Shown in pieces: positions 14,420 through 25,323 of a stretch of 64,000 nt of DNA. Under the pieces are notes generated by a model that ran no database searches, was not told where the DNA came from, and saw nothing but the letters and a program-made list of their open reading frames with translations. Position numbers and translations under genes: made by a program. This DNA is from Streptomyces pseudovenezuelae (GTDB lineage: Bacteria > Actinomycetota > Actinomycetes > Streptomycetales > Streptomycetaceae): contig NZ_KQ948144.1 of the NCBI RefSeq assembly GCF_001513955.1, forward strand, positions 1,195,076 through 1,259,075. Direction: 5' to 3'. Position 1 is the stretch's first letter, and the number at the start of each line of letters is the position of its first letter.

Positions 14420-16393
14420 TCAGCGGATGGTGATCGTGATGGTCGAGCCCTTGGGGGCCGTGTCCCCGCCCTCCACCGACTGCTTCTTCACCGTGTCGCC
14501 GAACAGGCCCAGCAGGCCACGGTCCTCGTCGACCTGGAAGCCCGCGTCCTCCAGCTCGGACTTGGCGTCGTCCACGCTGTCGCCCGTGACGTCCGGGACC
14601 TCGACCATGACCGGGCCCTTGGACACCGTCAGCGTGACGGTGTCGCCCTCGGCCGCCTGGCTGTCGGCGGCCGGGGTCTGCTTGGCGACCTGGCCCGCGT
14701 CGAACTCGGAGTTGACCCGGGTGGTGGCGACCTCGACCTTCAGGCCGGCCTCCGCCAGATCGGCCTTGGCGTCGGCCAGGTCCTCGCCGCTGACGTCCGG
14801 GACGTCGACCGGGGCGCCCTTGCTGACGGTGAGCGCGATGGCCGCGCCGGCGCGCAGCGTGGTGCCGCTCCCGGGGTCGGTGCTGATCACGAACCCCTTC
14901 GGGACGTCGTCGCTGAACTCCCGGGTGACCATGCCCGGTTCCAGATCCTCCGACTTCAGCCGGGCTCTCGCCTTGCCCAGCGACCACCCCTCCACGTCGG
15001 GCACCTTCACCGTCTGCGGGCCCCTGGAGACGGTGATCGACACGGAGTCGTGGTTCCGGATCCGGCTGCCGACCCCCGGGTCCGTGCTGATCACGGTGCC
15101 GCGCTTGACGGTGTCGCTGTAGTCGTAGGTGACCTTGCCGGTCTCCAGACCGGCCTGGTCCAGCCGGTCCCGGGCCTGTGCCTCGGTCTTCGCCAGGAGG
15201 GCCGGGACGTGGGTGAACTGCCCGGAGTTGATGTACCAGACACCTGCGCCGAGCCCGAGGGCCAGCAGGACCGCGGCGACGATCAGGAGCGGGCCACGCC
15301 GGGGGCGGCCGGAGGAGCGCTCACGCCGGGACGGCGGCAGCGGGGGGCTCTGCAGGACGCTGGTGCGGTGGTACCCCTGCTCGGGCTCGTCCCCGTCGAC
15401 CGGCAGCAGGCGTGCCGGGGATCCCCCCGCGTGAGCGGCGCCGGGCAGGGGAGAGGTCAGCGAGCGCGGGATCACGCTCGTACGGTTCTCCGCGCCTCCG
15501 TACTGCGTGGTGAGGGCCTGCGGGGGCTCCGCGTCCAGCTGGTCGGGGCTCAGCCTGCCGCGGGCCTCGCGGGTCTGCGCGAGCAGGGCCACGGCGTCGT
15601 ACGGACGCAGGTCCGGGGTGCGGGCGGTCGCCGACGCGACCAGCTCGTCCAGTTCGTACGGCAGCCCCGGGACCCTGGCCGAGGGGGGCGGGACGTCCTC
15701 GTGGAGGTGCTTGTAGAGGACTATCGCGGGGGAGTCGCCTTCGTGCGGCTGGCTGCCGGTCAGCATCTCGTACAGGACGACACCGCACGCGTACACGTCG
15801 ACGCGGGCGTCCGCCGTGCCGGGCTGGTCGATCTGCTCGGGTGAGAGATAGGACACGGTGCCGAGGACGGCTCCGGTGGTGCTGGTCACGGTGTTCACGG
15901 ACCGCACCAGACCGAAGTCGGCGACCTTGACCCGGCCGTCGTCCCCTATCAGGACGTTCTCCGGCTTCATGTCCCGGTGCACGAAACCGGCGCGGTGCGC
16001 GGCGCCGAGCGCGGCGAGGACCGGCTCCAGGATGTCCAGGGCGGCACGCGGCTGCAGGGCCCCGCGCTCGCGCAGCACGTCACGCAGGGTGCAGCCGGCG
16101 ACGTACTCCATGGCGAGGTAGACGTACGACCCGTCGGTGCCCTGGTCGAAGACCTGCACGACGTTCGGGTGGGAGAGCCGGGCGACGGACTTGGCCTCCC
16201 GGATGAACCGCTCGACGAAGGTCCCGTCGGCCGCGAGCGCGGGGTGCATCACCTTGAGCGCGAGCACGCGGTCCAGACGGGTGTCCAGGGCCCGGTAGAC
16301 CGTGGCCATCCCGCCGACCGCGATCCGCGCGTCCACGCGATAGCGGCCGTCGAGCACCTGCCCGACCAGCGGGTCCTGAAGGGTCGTATCCAC
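14420..16393 (-). CDS. Membrane Ser/Thr protein kinase with four PASTA domains
   Basis: A 657-residue Hanks-type kinase. It has the glycine loop IAVGGMATVY (24-33), Lys47 in ALKV, HRDMKPEN with catalytic Asp141, and DFG at 159-161. A Pro/Ser-rich linker leads to one membrane helix at about 366-388 (LLIVAAVLLALGLGAGVWY). Four extracellular PASTA repeats follow (starts near VPALLAKT, VPDVEGWS, VPDVSGED, VPDVTGDS). Such kinases sense muropeptides or lipid II and phosphorylate growth and division proteins. GTG 16393 is chosen; TAGACT ends 7 nt upstream and no ribosome binding site is seen, suggesting a leaderless message. An Rv2175c-like protein, a known kinase substrate in Mycobacterium, is encoded 4 kb away. 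Confidence 0.93.
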   Translation of the reverse strand: MDTTLQDPLVGQVLDGRYRVDARIAVGGMATVYRALDTRLDRVLALKVMHPALAADGTFVERFIREAKSVARLSHPNVVQVFDQGTDGSYVYLAMEYVAGCTLRDVLRERGALQPRAALDILEPVLAALGAAHRAGFVHRDMKPENVLIGDDGRVKVADFGLVRSVNTVTSTTGAVLGTVSYLSPEQIDQPGTADARVDVYACGVVLYEMLTGSQPHEGDSPAIVLYKHLHEDVPPPSARVPGLPYELDELVASATARTPDLRPYDAVALLAQTREARGRLSPDQLDAEPPQALTTQYGGAENRTSVIPRSLTSPLPGAAHAGGSPARLLPVDGDEPEQGYHRTSVLQSPPLPPSRRERSSGRPRRGPLLIVAAVLLALGLGAGVWYINSGQFTHVPALLAKTEAQARDRLDQAGLETGKVTYDYSDTVKRGTVISTDPGVGSRIRNHDSVSITVSRGPQTVKVPDVEGWSLGKARARLKSEDLEPGMVTREFSDDVPKGFVISTDPGSGTTLRAGAAIALTVSKGAPVDVPDVSGEDLADAKADLAEAGLKVEVATTRVNSEFDAGQVAKQTPAADSQAAEGDTVTLTVSKGPVMVEVPDVTGDSVDDAKSELEDAGFQVDEDRGLLGLFGDTVKKQSVEGGDTAPKGSTITITIR

Positions 16394-16511
16394 GCAGGCG
16401 AGTCTACGAGCCGCCGCCGACAGTCCATCCGGTTCGGCGGATTTGGCGGCCGTACTGCAGCTGACCTGTGACGGAGCTCGCACCTGGCCGTATCCAGGAT
16501 CGAACGCGTGT

Positions 16512-17309
<798 letters not shown>

Positions 17310-17510
17310 TCAGCCTCCTTGGACGGCGGTGAGGACTTCCACGCGGTCTCCCTCGGCGAGGGGCGTCGAGGGCCACTGCGCGCGCGGGACCACGGTCTCG
17401 TTGAGGGCGGCGGCCACCCCGGAGGGCGCCGGCGTCAGCGCCCGCACGACGGTGTCGAGAGCCGTGCCGGGAGCGAACCGGCGCGGCTCGCCGTTGACGG
17501 AGATGTTCAT
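17310..17510 (-). CDS. thiS: Sulfur carrier protein ThiS
   Basis: A 66-residue ubiquitin-like sulfur carrier (MNISVNGEPRRFAPGTALD...) ending in Gly-Gly (TAVQGG), the site where the thiocarboxylate is formed. It overlaps the thiO stop by 4 nt and sits between thiO and thiG. Confidence 0.95.
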   Translation of the reverse strand: MNISVNGEPRRFAPGTALDTVVRALTPAPSGVAAALNETVVPRAQWPSTPLAEGDRVEVLTAVQGG

Positions 17511-18664
17511 GCCGGCTGCTCCACGGACTTGAGGAAACGCCCCGGGGTGAACGGGCGGGCCGCCTCCGGCAGTTCACCGGTCGTCAGGGCGTGTGCCAGC
17601 GCGTCCCCGGTGACCGGCGTCAGCAGCACGCCGTTGCGGTAGTGCCCGGTGGCCAGCAGCAGGCCGGGCAGGTCCGTCGGGCCGAGCAGCGGGGCGTTGT
17701 CCGGGGAGCCCGGGCGCAGACCCGCGCGGGTCTCCGTCAGCGGCAGCTCGGTGATGCCGGGGACCAGTTCGTGCGCGTCCCGCAGCAGTTCGTACACGCC
17801 GCCCGCGGTCACCGTGGTGTCCCAGCCCAGCTCCTCGCTGGTCGCGCCGATCACCAGCTCGCCGCTCTCGCGCGGCACCAGGTAGACGTGGCTGCCGCGC
17901 ACGACGGCCCGCACGGTACGGCTCAGGAAGGGCGCGTGGCGCTGCGGCACGGTCAGTCGCAGCACCTGCCCCTTGACGGGCCGTACGGGAGGCAGGAGGG
18001 CCTCCGGGACCCCTTCCAGGCGGCCGCTGAGGCTGCCGGCGGCGAGCACCACCTGGTCCGCCGCCAGTTCCGCGCCGTCCGTGGTGGTGACCCCGGCGGC
18101 CCGGTCCCGTACGACCCGCAGACGCCGCGCCCACGTGCGGTGGAACAGCACACCCGCCCGCTCGCACGCGACCAGCAACGCGCGCGTGAGGCGGCGCGGA
18201 TCGATCTGGTGGTCGCCGTCCACCCGCAGCCCGCCCCGCACCCCCGGCGCGAGCATCGGCTCAAGGCGCCGGCACTCCCGGCCTGACAGCCACTCCGACT
18301 CCAGCCCCGACTGCCGCTGGAGCGCGTGCAGTTCGCGCAGATGGGCGCGGTCGTCGGCGTCCAGGGCCACGGCGAGCGTGCCGCACCTGCGGTAGCCGAG
18401 GTCGTGCCCGGTCAGCTCGGTGAGCTCGGCCGCGAAGGCGGGATAGCGGTGCGCGGAGGCGAGGTTCAGGCCCAGCAGGGTCTGCTCGCCGTAGTGCAGT
18501 TCGGTGACCGCGGCCAGCATCCCGGCGGCCACCTGGGCGGCCCCGCCGCCCGGTTCGGGGTCCACGACGGCCGCGGTGAGACCGCGCTGCGCGGCCCGCC
18601 AGGCCGTGACCAGGCCGATGATGCCGCCCCCGACGACGAGGACGTCTGACGTACGTGAGGACAT
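17507..18664 (-). CDS. thiO: Glycine oxidase ThiO
   Basis: A 385-residue FAD-dependent amine oxidase providing the iminoacetate used by ThiG. The dinucleotide motif VLVVGGGIIGLVTAWRAA is at the N-terminus, AAQVAAGMLAAVTELHYG and DHQIDPRRLTRAL lie in the middle, and TGHYRNGVLLTPVTG near the C-terminus; this pattern is typical of ThiO. ATG 18664 gives MSSRTSDVLVVGG. It is the first gene after the TPP riboswitch, so the whole operon should shut down when thiamine pyrophosphate is plentiful. Confidence 0.94.
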   Translation of the reverse strand: MSSRTSDVLVVGGGIIGLVTAWRAAQRGLTAAVVDPEPGGGAAQVAAGMLAAVTELHYGEQTLLGLNLASAHRYPAFAAELTELTGHDLGYRRCGTLAVALDADDRAHLRELHALQRQSGLESEWLSGRECRRLEPMLAPGVRGGLRVDGDHQIDPRRLTRALLVACERAGVLFHRTWARRLRVVRDRAAGVTTTDGAELAADQVVLAAGSLSGRLEGVPEALLPPVRPVKGQVLRLTVPQRHAPFLSRTVRAVVRGSHVYLVPRESGELVIGATSEELGWDTTVTAGGVYELLRDAHELVPGITELPLTETRAGLRPGSPDNAPLLGPTDLPGLLLATGHYRNGVLLTPVTGDALAHALTTGELPEAARPFTPGRFLKSVEQPA

Positions 18665-18673
18665 GGGCGTCCA

Positions 18674-18775
18674 GCCCCTCCCTTCGCCGGCATGACCCGG
18701 ATCAGGTTCGTACGGTCGGAGGCCGCCCAGCCTCCCTCTCAGCCCGGTGCGTCCGGGCTCCCGCGAGTGCTCTAC
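18674..18775 (-). promoter_or_regulatory. TPP riboswitch (THI element)
   Basis: Read on the minus strand, the element has GGGCTGAGAGGGAGGC followed by CCGACCGTACGAACCTGATC and CGGGTCATGCCGGCGAAGGG. These are the conserved pyrimidine- and diphosphate-sensing halves of the thiamine pyrophosphate riboswitch. A -10-like TAGGGT (18788-18783) just upstream fits transcription starting at the 5' edge of the element. It ends about 10 nt before the thiO start, so control is probably at ribosome access. Confidence 0.95.
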
Positions 18776-18826
18776 GTTGGCCACCCTAGCCCGTGCCCGT
18801 GTGCCTCTGTAAGGGAGCCTTCCACC

Positions 18827-19177
18827 ATGCCCCGCTCGCTCGACGGCCTCGTCCTCGCCCCGGTGGCCGATCAGGCCCCAGGCCAGGTGGGTACGCGCAC
18901 CCGCTTCACCTACCACGAGCAGGACGGGGCGATCTGGGCCGAGTACGCGGGCGGTGACGTCGTACGCGGGCATCTGGTCGGCACGCGCGCGGGGGACCGG
19001 CTCGACTTCCGTTACGTACAGCTCAAGCACGACGGGACGACCTCCTCCGGGCACTGCGTCTCGACCGTCGTGGAACTCCCCGACGGGCGGGTGCGGCTGG
19101 AGGAGACCTGGGAGTGGGAGTCGCAGGCGGGCAGCGGGACGAGCGTTGTGGAGCAGGTCACTGCGCACGACTCCTGA
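18827..19177 (+). CDS. Small conserved hypothetical beta-rich protein
   Basis: A 116-residue soluble protein (MPRSLDGLVLAPVADQ...). The pattern FTYHEQDGAIWAEYAGGDVVRG ... LVGTRAGDRLDFRYVQL ... GHCVSTVVELPDGRVRLEETWEW suggests an antiparallel beta-barrel, possibly lipocalin-like; similar proteins are common but of unknown role. I do not recognise a catalytic motif. The ATG has AAGGGAG 9 nt upstream. It is divergent from thiO, and its upstream region overlaps the thi promoter and riboswitch. Confidence 0.75.
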   Translation: MPRSLDGLVLAPVADQAPGQVGTRTRFTYHEQDGAIWAEYAGGDVVRGHLVGTRAGDRLDFRYVQLKHDGTTSSGHCVSTVVELPDGRVRLEETWEWESQAGSGTSVVEQVTAHDS

Positions 19178-19209
19178 CTGACTGATTGTCAGGTGGCTAG
19201 GGTGATCAA

Positions 19210-20424
19210 ATGAGCGAGCAGACGCAGGCGCAGCGGCGGGTGGTCGTGGTTGGCGCGGGCATGGCGGGGGTGCAGACCGCGGTCGCCCTGCGCGAACAGG
19301 GCTTCGGAGGAACCGTCACGCTGATCGGCGCGGAGCCCCATCAGCCGTACGACCGTCCGCCGCTCTCCAAGGCCGTACTGCTGGGCAAGGCCGAGGGCTC
19401 CGCCTTCGACGTGGACTTCGAGGCTCTCGGCATCGAACTGCTGCTGGGCCGTGAGGTGCTCGGCGTGCGCCCCGAGGCGCACGAGCTGGACACCGAGGAC
19501 GGCCCCTTCCCGTACGACGTCCTGGTCCTCGCCACCGGCGCCGAGCCGATCCGGCTGCCGGGCACGGAGGGCGTGCCCGGGGTGCATCTGCTGCGCACCC
19601 TGGACGACGCCGAGCGGCTGCGCCCCGTGCTCGCCCGGCAGCACGACGTCGTGGTCGTCGGCGCGGGCTGGATCGGCGCCGAGTTCGCCACCGCCGCGCG
19701 CGAGGCGGGCTGCGCGGTGACGGTCGTGGAGGCCGCCGACCGGCCCCTCGCCGGCGCGCTGCCCGCCGAGGTGGCCGCGCCGATGACCTCCTGGTACGCC
19801 GACGCGGGCGTCGAACTGCGTACCCGCGCGCGCGTGGAGCGCGTCGAGCCCGGCGCGGTCGTCCTGGACGACGGGTCCCGGGTGGCCGCGGGCGCGGTCG
19901 TGGTCGGCATCGGTGCCCGGCCCGCCACGGCCTGGCTCGCCGGTTCGGGGATCGAGCTCGGCGCCCACCGCGAGGTCGTCGCCGACGACCGGCTGCGGAC
20001 CTCGGTGCCGGACGTCCACGCGGTCGGGGACTGCGCCTCCTTCCCCTCGGGCCGGTACGGCGAGCGCCTGCTGGTCCACCACTGGGACAACGCCCTCCAG
20101 GGGCCCCGCACGGTGGCCGCCGACATCCTGGGCGAGACCCCCACGGTCTACGACCCGGTCCCGTACTTCTGGTCCGAGCAGTTCGGCCGCTTCGTCCAGT
20201 ACGCCGGCCACCACGCGTCCGCCGACACGACCCTGTGGCGCGGCGAGCCCTCGGGCCCCGCCTGGTCGGTGTGCTGGCTGCGGGAGAACCGCCTGGTGGC
20301 GCTCCTCGCCGTGGGCAGGCCCCGCGACCTGGCCCAGGGCCGCCGCCTGATCGAGGCCGGCGCGGAGATGGACCCGGAGCTGCTGGTGGACCCGGCGCGC
20401 CCCCTGAAGGCGGCCACGGCGTAG
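19210..20424 (+). CDS. NAD(P)/FAD-dependent ferredoxin reductase-like oxidoreductase
   Basis: A 404-residue pyridine nucleotide-disulfide family flavoprotein of the ferredoxin/rubredoxin reductase type. It has the FAD motif VVVVGAGMAGVQTAVALR, PYDRPPLSK, LVLATGAEPIRLPG, a second Rossmann motif VVVVGAGWIGAEFA for NAD(P)H, HAVGDCASF for the FAD ribityl region, and a C-terminal reductase_C domain (WSEQFGRFVQYAGH). There is no redox-active CxxC. The partner is not encoded nearby. The consensus -10 TAGGGT (19198-19203) ends 6 nt before the ATG, so the message may be leaderless. Confidence 0.9.
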   Translation: MSEQTQAQRRVVVVGAGMAGVQTAVALREQGFGGTVTLIGAEPHQPYDRPPLSKAVLLGKAEGSAFDVDFEALGIELLLGREVLGVRPEAHELDTEDGPFPYDVLVLATGAEPIRLPGTEGVPGVHLLRTLDDAERLRPVLARQHDVVVVGAGWIGAEFATAAREAGCAVTVVEAADRPLAGALPAEVAAPMTSWYADAGVELRTRARVERVEPGAVVLDDGSRVAAGAVVVGIGARPATAWLAGSGIELGAHREVVADDRLRTSVPDVHAVGDCASFPSGRYGERLLVHHWDNALQGPRTVAADILGETPTVYDPVPYFWSEQFGRFVQYAGHHASADTTLWRGEPSGPAWSVCWLRENRLVALLAVGRPRDLAQGRRLIEAGAEMDPELLVDPARPLKAATA

Positions 20425-20556
20425 TCGGCGACCGGCCGCGTGGTTCCGCCGGAGCCGTTCCCCGGGCCGTCGCGCGCTCCCGCGGAGGTGTCCCGGTTCC
20501 CCCGCCGGAGGTGCCCCGGCTTCCGACTGTCAGTGCGAGATGGCACGCTTGATCCC

Positions 20557-20928
20557 GTGACCGAGATTGACGCAAAGATCGATGCTCTCGTCCCCGCCTG
20601 GCTCACCCTCCCCGACATCGCGGAGATCCTCGATGTCGAGGTGACGCGTGTGCGGCAGCTGGTCAAGGACGGCCAGCTCATCGCCGTACGCCGTGGTGAG
20701 AACCGCGCGCTGCACGTCCCCGCCGCCTTCATCGACGGGGCCGAGCAGAAGGTCGTCAAGGGCCTGGCCGGGACCCTGACGCTCCTGAGGGACGACGGCT
20801 TCACCGACGAAGAGATGCTGGAGTGGCTCTTCACGCCCGACGAGAGCCTGCCCGGCACCCCCGCGCAGGCCCTGAGCGAGAATCGCGGCACGGAGGTGAA
20901 GCGCCGGGCCCAGGCGCTCGCCGTCTGA
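20557..20928 (+). CDS. Rv2175c-family DNA-binding protein
   Basis: A 123-residue protein with an N-terminal winged-helix/MerR-like element ([39 protein letters not shown]) and a C-terminal helical domain ([20 protein letters not shown]). This matches the Rv2175c family, which in Mycobacterium tuberculosis binds DNA and is phosphorylated by the kinase PknL encoded beside it. Here a PASTA kinase gene lies about 4 kb upstream. The GTG start lacks an obvious ribosome binding site. The upstream frame is open to 20440, but that part reads as non-coding. Confidence 0.85.
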   Translation: MTEIDAKIDALVPAWLTLPDIAEILDVEVTRVRQLVKDGQLIAVRRGENRALHVPAAFIDGAEQKVVKGLAGTLTLLRDDGFTDEEMLEWLFTPDESLPGTPAQALSENRGTEVKRRAQALAV

Positions 20929-21022
20929 TCCGAACCACACCGGTGTACGGGCCGTGACCGCCGGGGCCACGGCCCCGGTCCGGCACGGCCCGTACGCCAC
21001 CGAACCCGGGGGAGACACACGC

Positions 21023-21673
21023 ATGCCCGACAGCGCCCGCACCCAGCTCGCCGACGCCCGCGTCTATCTGTGCACGGACGCCCGCGGACGCCAAGGCGAC
21101 CTCGCCGAGTTCCTGGACGCGGTCCTGGCCGGCGGCGTCGACATCGTGCAGCTTCGGGACAAGGGCATGGAGGCGGCCGAGGAGCTGGAGCACCTCCAGA
21201 TCCTCGCCGACGCCTGCGCGCGGCACGGCAAGCTGCTCGCGGTCAACGACCGGGCCGACGTCGCCCATGCGGCCGGCGCCGACGTACTGCACCTGGGCCA
21301 GGGCGACCTGCCCGTGCCCGCCGCCCGCGCGATCCTCGGCGACGACGTCCTCGTCGGCCGCTCCACGCACGCCGAGTCCGAGGCCGCCGCGGCCGCCGTG
21401 CAGGACGGCGTGGACTACTTCTGCACCGGTCCCTGCTGGCCCACCCCCACCAAGCCCGGCCGCCACGCTCCCGGCCTCGACCTGGTCCGGTACACCGCCG
21501 CCCTCGGCACCGACCGCCCGTGGTTCGCCATCGGCGGTATCGACCTCGGCAACCTCGACGAGGTCCTGGAGGCCGGGGCCCGCCGGGTGGTGGTCGTCCG
21601 GGCGATCACCGAGGCGGACGACCCGGGCGCGGCCGCCGCGGAGTTCGCGAAGCGCCTGCGTGACACGCGGTGA
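21023..21673 (+). CDS. thiE: Thiamine-phosphate synthase
   Basis: A 216-residue TIM-barrel enzyme joining hydroxymethylpyrimidine pyrophosphate and thiazole phosphate. Motifs: [92 protein letters not shown] 21023 has GGGGGAGA upstream. It completes the thiamine pathway of thiOSG but lies on the opposite strand; I saw no second TPP riboswitch in front of it. Confidence 0.94.
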   Translation: MPDSARTQLADARVYLCTDARGRQGDLAEFLDAVLAGGVDIVQLRDKGMEAAEELEHLQILADACARHGKLLAVNDRADVAHAAGADVLHLGQGDLPVPAARAILGDDVLVGRSTHAESEAAAAAVQDGVDYFCTGPCWPTPTKPGRHAPGLDLVRYTAALGTDRPWFAIGGIDLGNLDEVLEAGARRVVVVRAITEADDPGAAAAEFAKRLRDTR

Positions 21674-21761
21674 CGAACCGGTGCCGGCCGGTCGCATGAT
21701 CGGCCCGGTGTCCGAGGGGTGGACAACAAGTCGACAAAACGGGCAAATTTCCGTGATCTGG

Positions 21762-22720
<959 letters not shown>

Positions 22721-22776
22721 ACCGGCCGCACGGATATACGACACACTGCGTAGCGGTCACTGGGAGAGGGGCGTAC

Positions 22777-23748
22777 ATGGGCTGGACGGTCCTCTACATC
22801 GCGTTCGGATTCGTCGCGCTGTGGCTGCTCGGCGAGGTGCTGCTGCAGTACAAGGCGCGACTGCGCTGGCGGCTGCTCGCCTTTGTCGGCTTCCTCGGCG
22901 TGGTCCTCGGCGTGCTGATGTCGCAGGTGATCGTCATCGGGCTGGGCGCGATCGCCTTCGCGGTCGGTCAGACCTACGTCACCCTCTCCTTCCGCCGCGG
23001 CTTCGAACAGGGCTGGGCGGTCAACCCGCCGGCCGCGCTGGGCGGTCTGACCGGCGGCAAGAAGAGCCGCCGGGAGCGCGGCAGCGAGGATCCCGCTCTG
23101 GCGGTCTCCGACCCGGAGCAGGGTGAGGCGGCCTACGGCGACGAGCTCGGATACGACCAGGGCCGCCCGGCCACCGCCGGTTACGGCCACGACGACGAGT
23201 ACGACCGCGACGACGTCTTCACGCCCGCGCGCTCCGCCGCCACGGCCGCCGAGACCACCGCGGTCTACGAGCCGCAGCCCCTGCCCGACGACACCGGCTC
23301 CTACGGCGTGTACAACGACTCCGCCTACGCCGGTGACCAGTCCTACGCCGCCGCGGACCAGACCCAGGACCAGTACGCGACGGCCGCCGCCGACCAGACC
23401 TACGGCTACGACGGCTACACCGGCTACGACCAGCAGCAGTACGGCTACGACCAGGCCGGACAGCAGCAGTACGCCGCCTACTCCGACCCTTACATCGGCA
23501 CCCAGACCTACGGCACGGGGTCGTACGACACCTCCTACGGCGGCCAGCAGCAGTTCGCCCAGCAGGGCTACGACCAGTACGGCGGGACGTACGGCGGGGA
23601 GACCCCGGCCGGCGGGGTGTGGGTGCCGCAGCAGCGCACCGACGAGTCCTACGGCGGCGAACTCCCGCCCGAGCAGGGCTACTACCCCGACAACGGCCAG
23701 GGGCAGCAGAACCAGGGCCAGGGCTACGACGAGCAGTACCGCTTCTGA
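22777..23748 (+). CDS. Membrane protein with long Tyr/Gln/Gly-rich tail
   Basis: A 323-residue protein of unknown function. Two or three membrane helices occupy residues 1-68 (VLYIAFGFVALWLLGEVLL; LLAFVGFLGVVLGVLMS; VIVIGLGAIAFAVGQTYV), then a basic stop (KKSRRERG). From about 150 the chain is low-complexity, dominated by Tyr, Gln, Gly, Asp and Ala (YGYDGYTGYDQQQYGYDQAG-like units). No enzyme motif is seen. The tail resembles prion-like or condensate-forming sequences, which is only a compositional remark. The ATG has GGGAGAGGGG upstream. Confidence 0.8.
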   Translation: MGWTVLYIAFGFVALWLLGEVLLQYKARLRWRLLAFVGFLGVVLGVLMSQVIVIGLGAIAFAVGQTYVTLSFRRGFEQGWAVNPPAALGGLTGGKKSRRERGSEDPALAVSDPEQGEAAYGDELGYDQGRPATAGYGHDDEYDRDDVFTPARSAATAAETTAVYEPQPLPDDTGSYGVYNDSAYAGDQSYAAADQTQDQYATAAADQTYGYDGYTGYDQQQYGYDQAGQQQYAAYSDPYIGTQTYGTGSYDTSYGGQQQFAQQGYDQYGGTYGGETPAGGVWVPQQRTDESYGGELPPEQGYYPDNGQGQQNQGQGYDEQYRF

Positions 23749-23775
23749 GGCCGGGCGGCTGCCCTCACCGCTCCC

Positions 23776-25278
23776 TCACTGAGAGCCGCGGAACTCCGGT
23801 CCCTCCACGATCAGTCCGGCCACCAGCGCGCCCGACATGCCCGCGTGGGCGAGGCCGCCGCCGGGGTGCGACCAGCCACCGGCCGTGAACAGGCCGGGTA
23901 CCGCCGTGCTGTTGGACGGGTGCAGGGTGCCTTCGCCACCGGCCAGCGAGGGCGGGGGGACGGCCCCGCCCGTGGCCCCCGTCTCCCGCTCGGTGTGCAC
24001 CGGCGTCCGCACCTCACGCCACAGGATCCGCTCGCGCAGGCCCGGGACCGCCCGCTCGGCGGCGGCGACCATCCGGTCGGCGAAGGTCTCGACCACGGCA
24101 GGCGTGGCCCAGTCGTGCCCGAGTCCGCAGGGCACGGTCGCCGTCAGCACCACGGACTCGTGGTCCGCGTCGGGGCGCAGGGCAGGGTCGTCCGGCCGGT
24201 CGATCCGGACCGTGGGCTCCGGCGTCTCCCCGTGCACGAACAGGTCCAGCTCGCCCTCCGGATCGGGGCCGTACACCACCGTGCGGTGCGCGGCGCCCGG
24301 CTCCCGCGCGCCACGCAGTGCGAGGCAGACCACGACCCGGCCCGGCTGCAGGTCCTCGGCGTCGGCAGGGACGTCCTTCGGCCCGTGGAGCTCACGGCCC
24401 GGCACGAGATGGCGCAGCCGCCAGGGTCCGGTGCCGACGACGGTGTCCACCTCCACGAGCGTCCCGTCGGACAGCTCCAGGCCCGCCGCGCGGCCGTCCT
24501 TCTCCAGGACGCCCGTCACCTCCGCGCCGAAGTGGAACTCGACCTTGCGCCGGACGCACCGCTCGTACACCGCCCGCGCCAACTCCCTCATGCCGCCGCG
24601 GACATACCAGGTACCGAAGGCGTGCTCCATGTACGGCAGGACGGACGCGCTCGCCGGTGCCGAGCCGGGGTCGACGCCGTACGCGAGCGCGTGGCCGTAC
24701 AGCAGGGCCGCGAGCCGGGGGTCCCGCAGCTCCCAGGCGCCGATCTCGGCCAGGGTGCAGGCGCGGCGGGTGCGCAGCAGCCGCTTGTGCGGCACGGCGG
24801 GGTAGGGCTCGCGCCCCAGCACCTGCCAGTTGGGCCACAGGGGCTCCTCCAGGAGCGGCCTGCGGGTCCTGTCCCAGGCTTCGCGGGCCCGGATGAGGAA
24901 GTCGCCCCAGCGTGCCCCCGCACCCGCGCCGAGCGCCTCGTCCAGTGCGGCGACCACGCCCGCGCGTGAGGCGTTCGGCAGGGAGACCTCGGTGCCGTCC
25001 GTGAACACGTGCCGCGACGACGGGTCGACCTGGACCAGTTCGACCAGGGACTCCAGCGGCTCCTTGCCGGTCTTGATGAACAGGTCGCGGTAGACCGCGG
25101 GGAGCGTGAGCAGCCCCGGCCCGGTGTCGAAGGCGAACCCGTCCCGCTCCAGGCGGCGCACCGCCCCGCCGTACGTCTCCGTACGCTCGTACACCGCCAC
25201 CCGGTGGCCCGCGACGGCCAGCCGGGCAGCGGTCGCCATCGCGCCCATCCCGGCGCCGATCACCGCAATCCGTGCCAT
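23776..25278 (-). CDS. CrtI-like FAD-dependent oxidoreductase
   Basis: A 500-residue flavoprotein of the phytoene desaturase/amine oxidase superfamily. The N-terminal dinucleotide motif is IAVIGAGMGAMATAARLAVA, followed by YERTETYGGAVRRLERDGF and FDTGPGLLTLP; GGMRELARAV lies in the middle and LFTAGGWSHPGGGLAHAGMS near the C-terminus, typical of CrtI/CrtN relatives. No carotenoid gene lies nearby, so the substrate is unknown. ATG 25278 gives MARIAVIGAG, chosen over an upstream start that adds ten residues. It converges on the Tyr/Gln-rich membrane protein gene with a 27-nt gap. Confidence 0.88.
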   Translation of the reverse strand: MARIAVIGAGMGAMATAARLAVAGHRVAVYERTETYGGAVRRLERDGFAFDTGPGLLTLPAVYRDLFIKTGKEPLESLVELVQVDPSSRHVFTDGTEVSLPNASRAGVVAALDEALGAGAGARWGDFLIRAREAWDRTRRPLLEEPLWPNWQVLGREPYPAVPHKRLLRTRRACTLAEIGAWELRDPRLAALLYGHALAYGVDPGSAPASASVLPYMEHAFGTWYVRGGMRELARAVYERCVRRKVEFHFGAEVTGVLEKDGRAAGLELSDGTLVEVDTVVGTGPWRLRHLVPGRELHGPKDVPADAEDLQPGRVVVCLALRGAREPGAAHRTVVYGPDPEGELDLFVHGETPEPTVRIDRPDDPALRPDADHESVVLTATVPCGLGHDWATPAVVETFADRMVAAAERAVPGLRERILWREVRTPVHTERETGATGGAVPPPSLAGGEGTLHPSNSTAVPGLFTAGGWSHPGGGLAHAGMSGALVAGLIVEGPEFRGSQ

Positions 25279-25323
25279 GCCTGCGACTTTATCGGCCGCC
25301 ACTGACACTCCGGCCGCGGGCCG

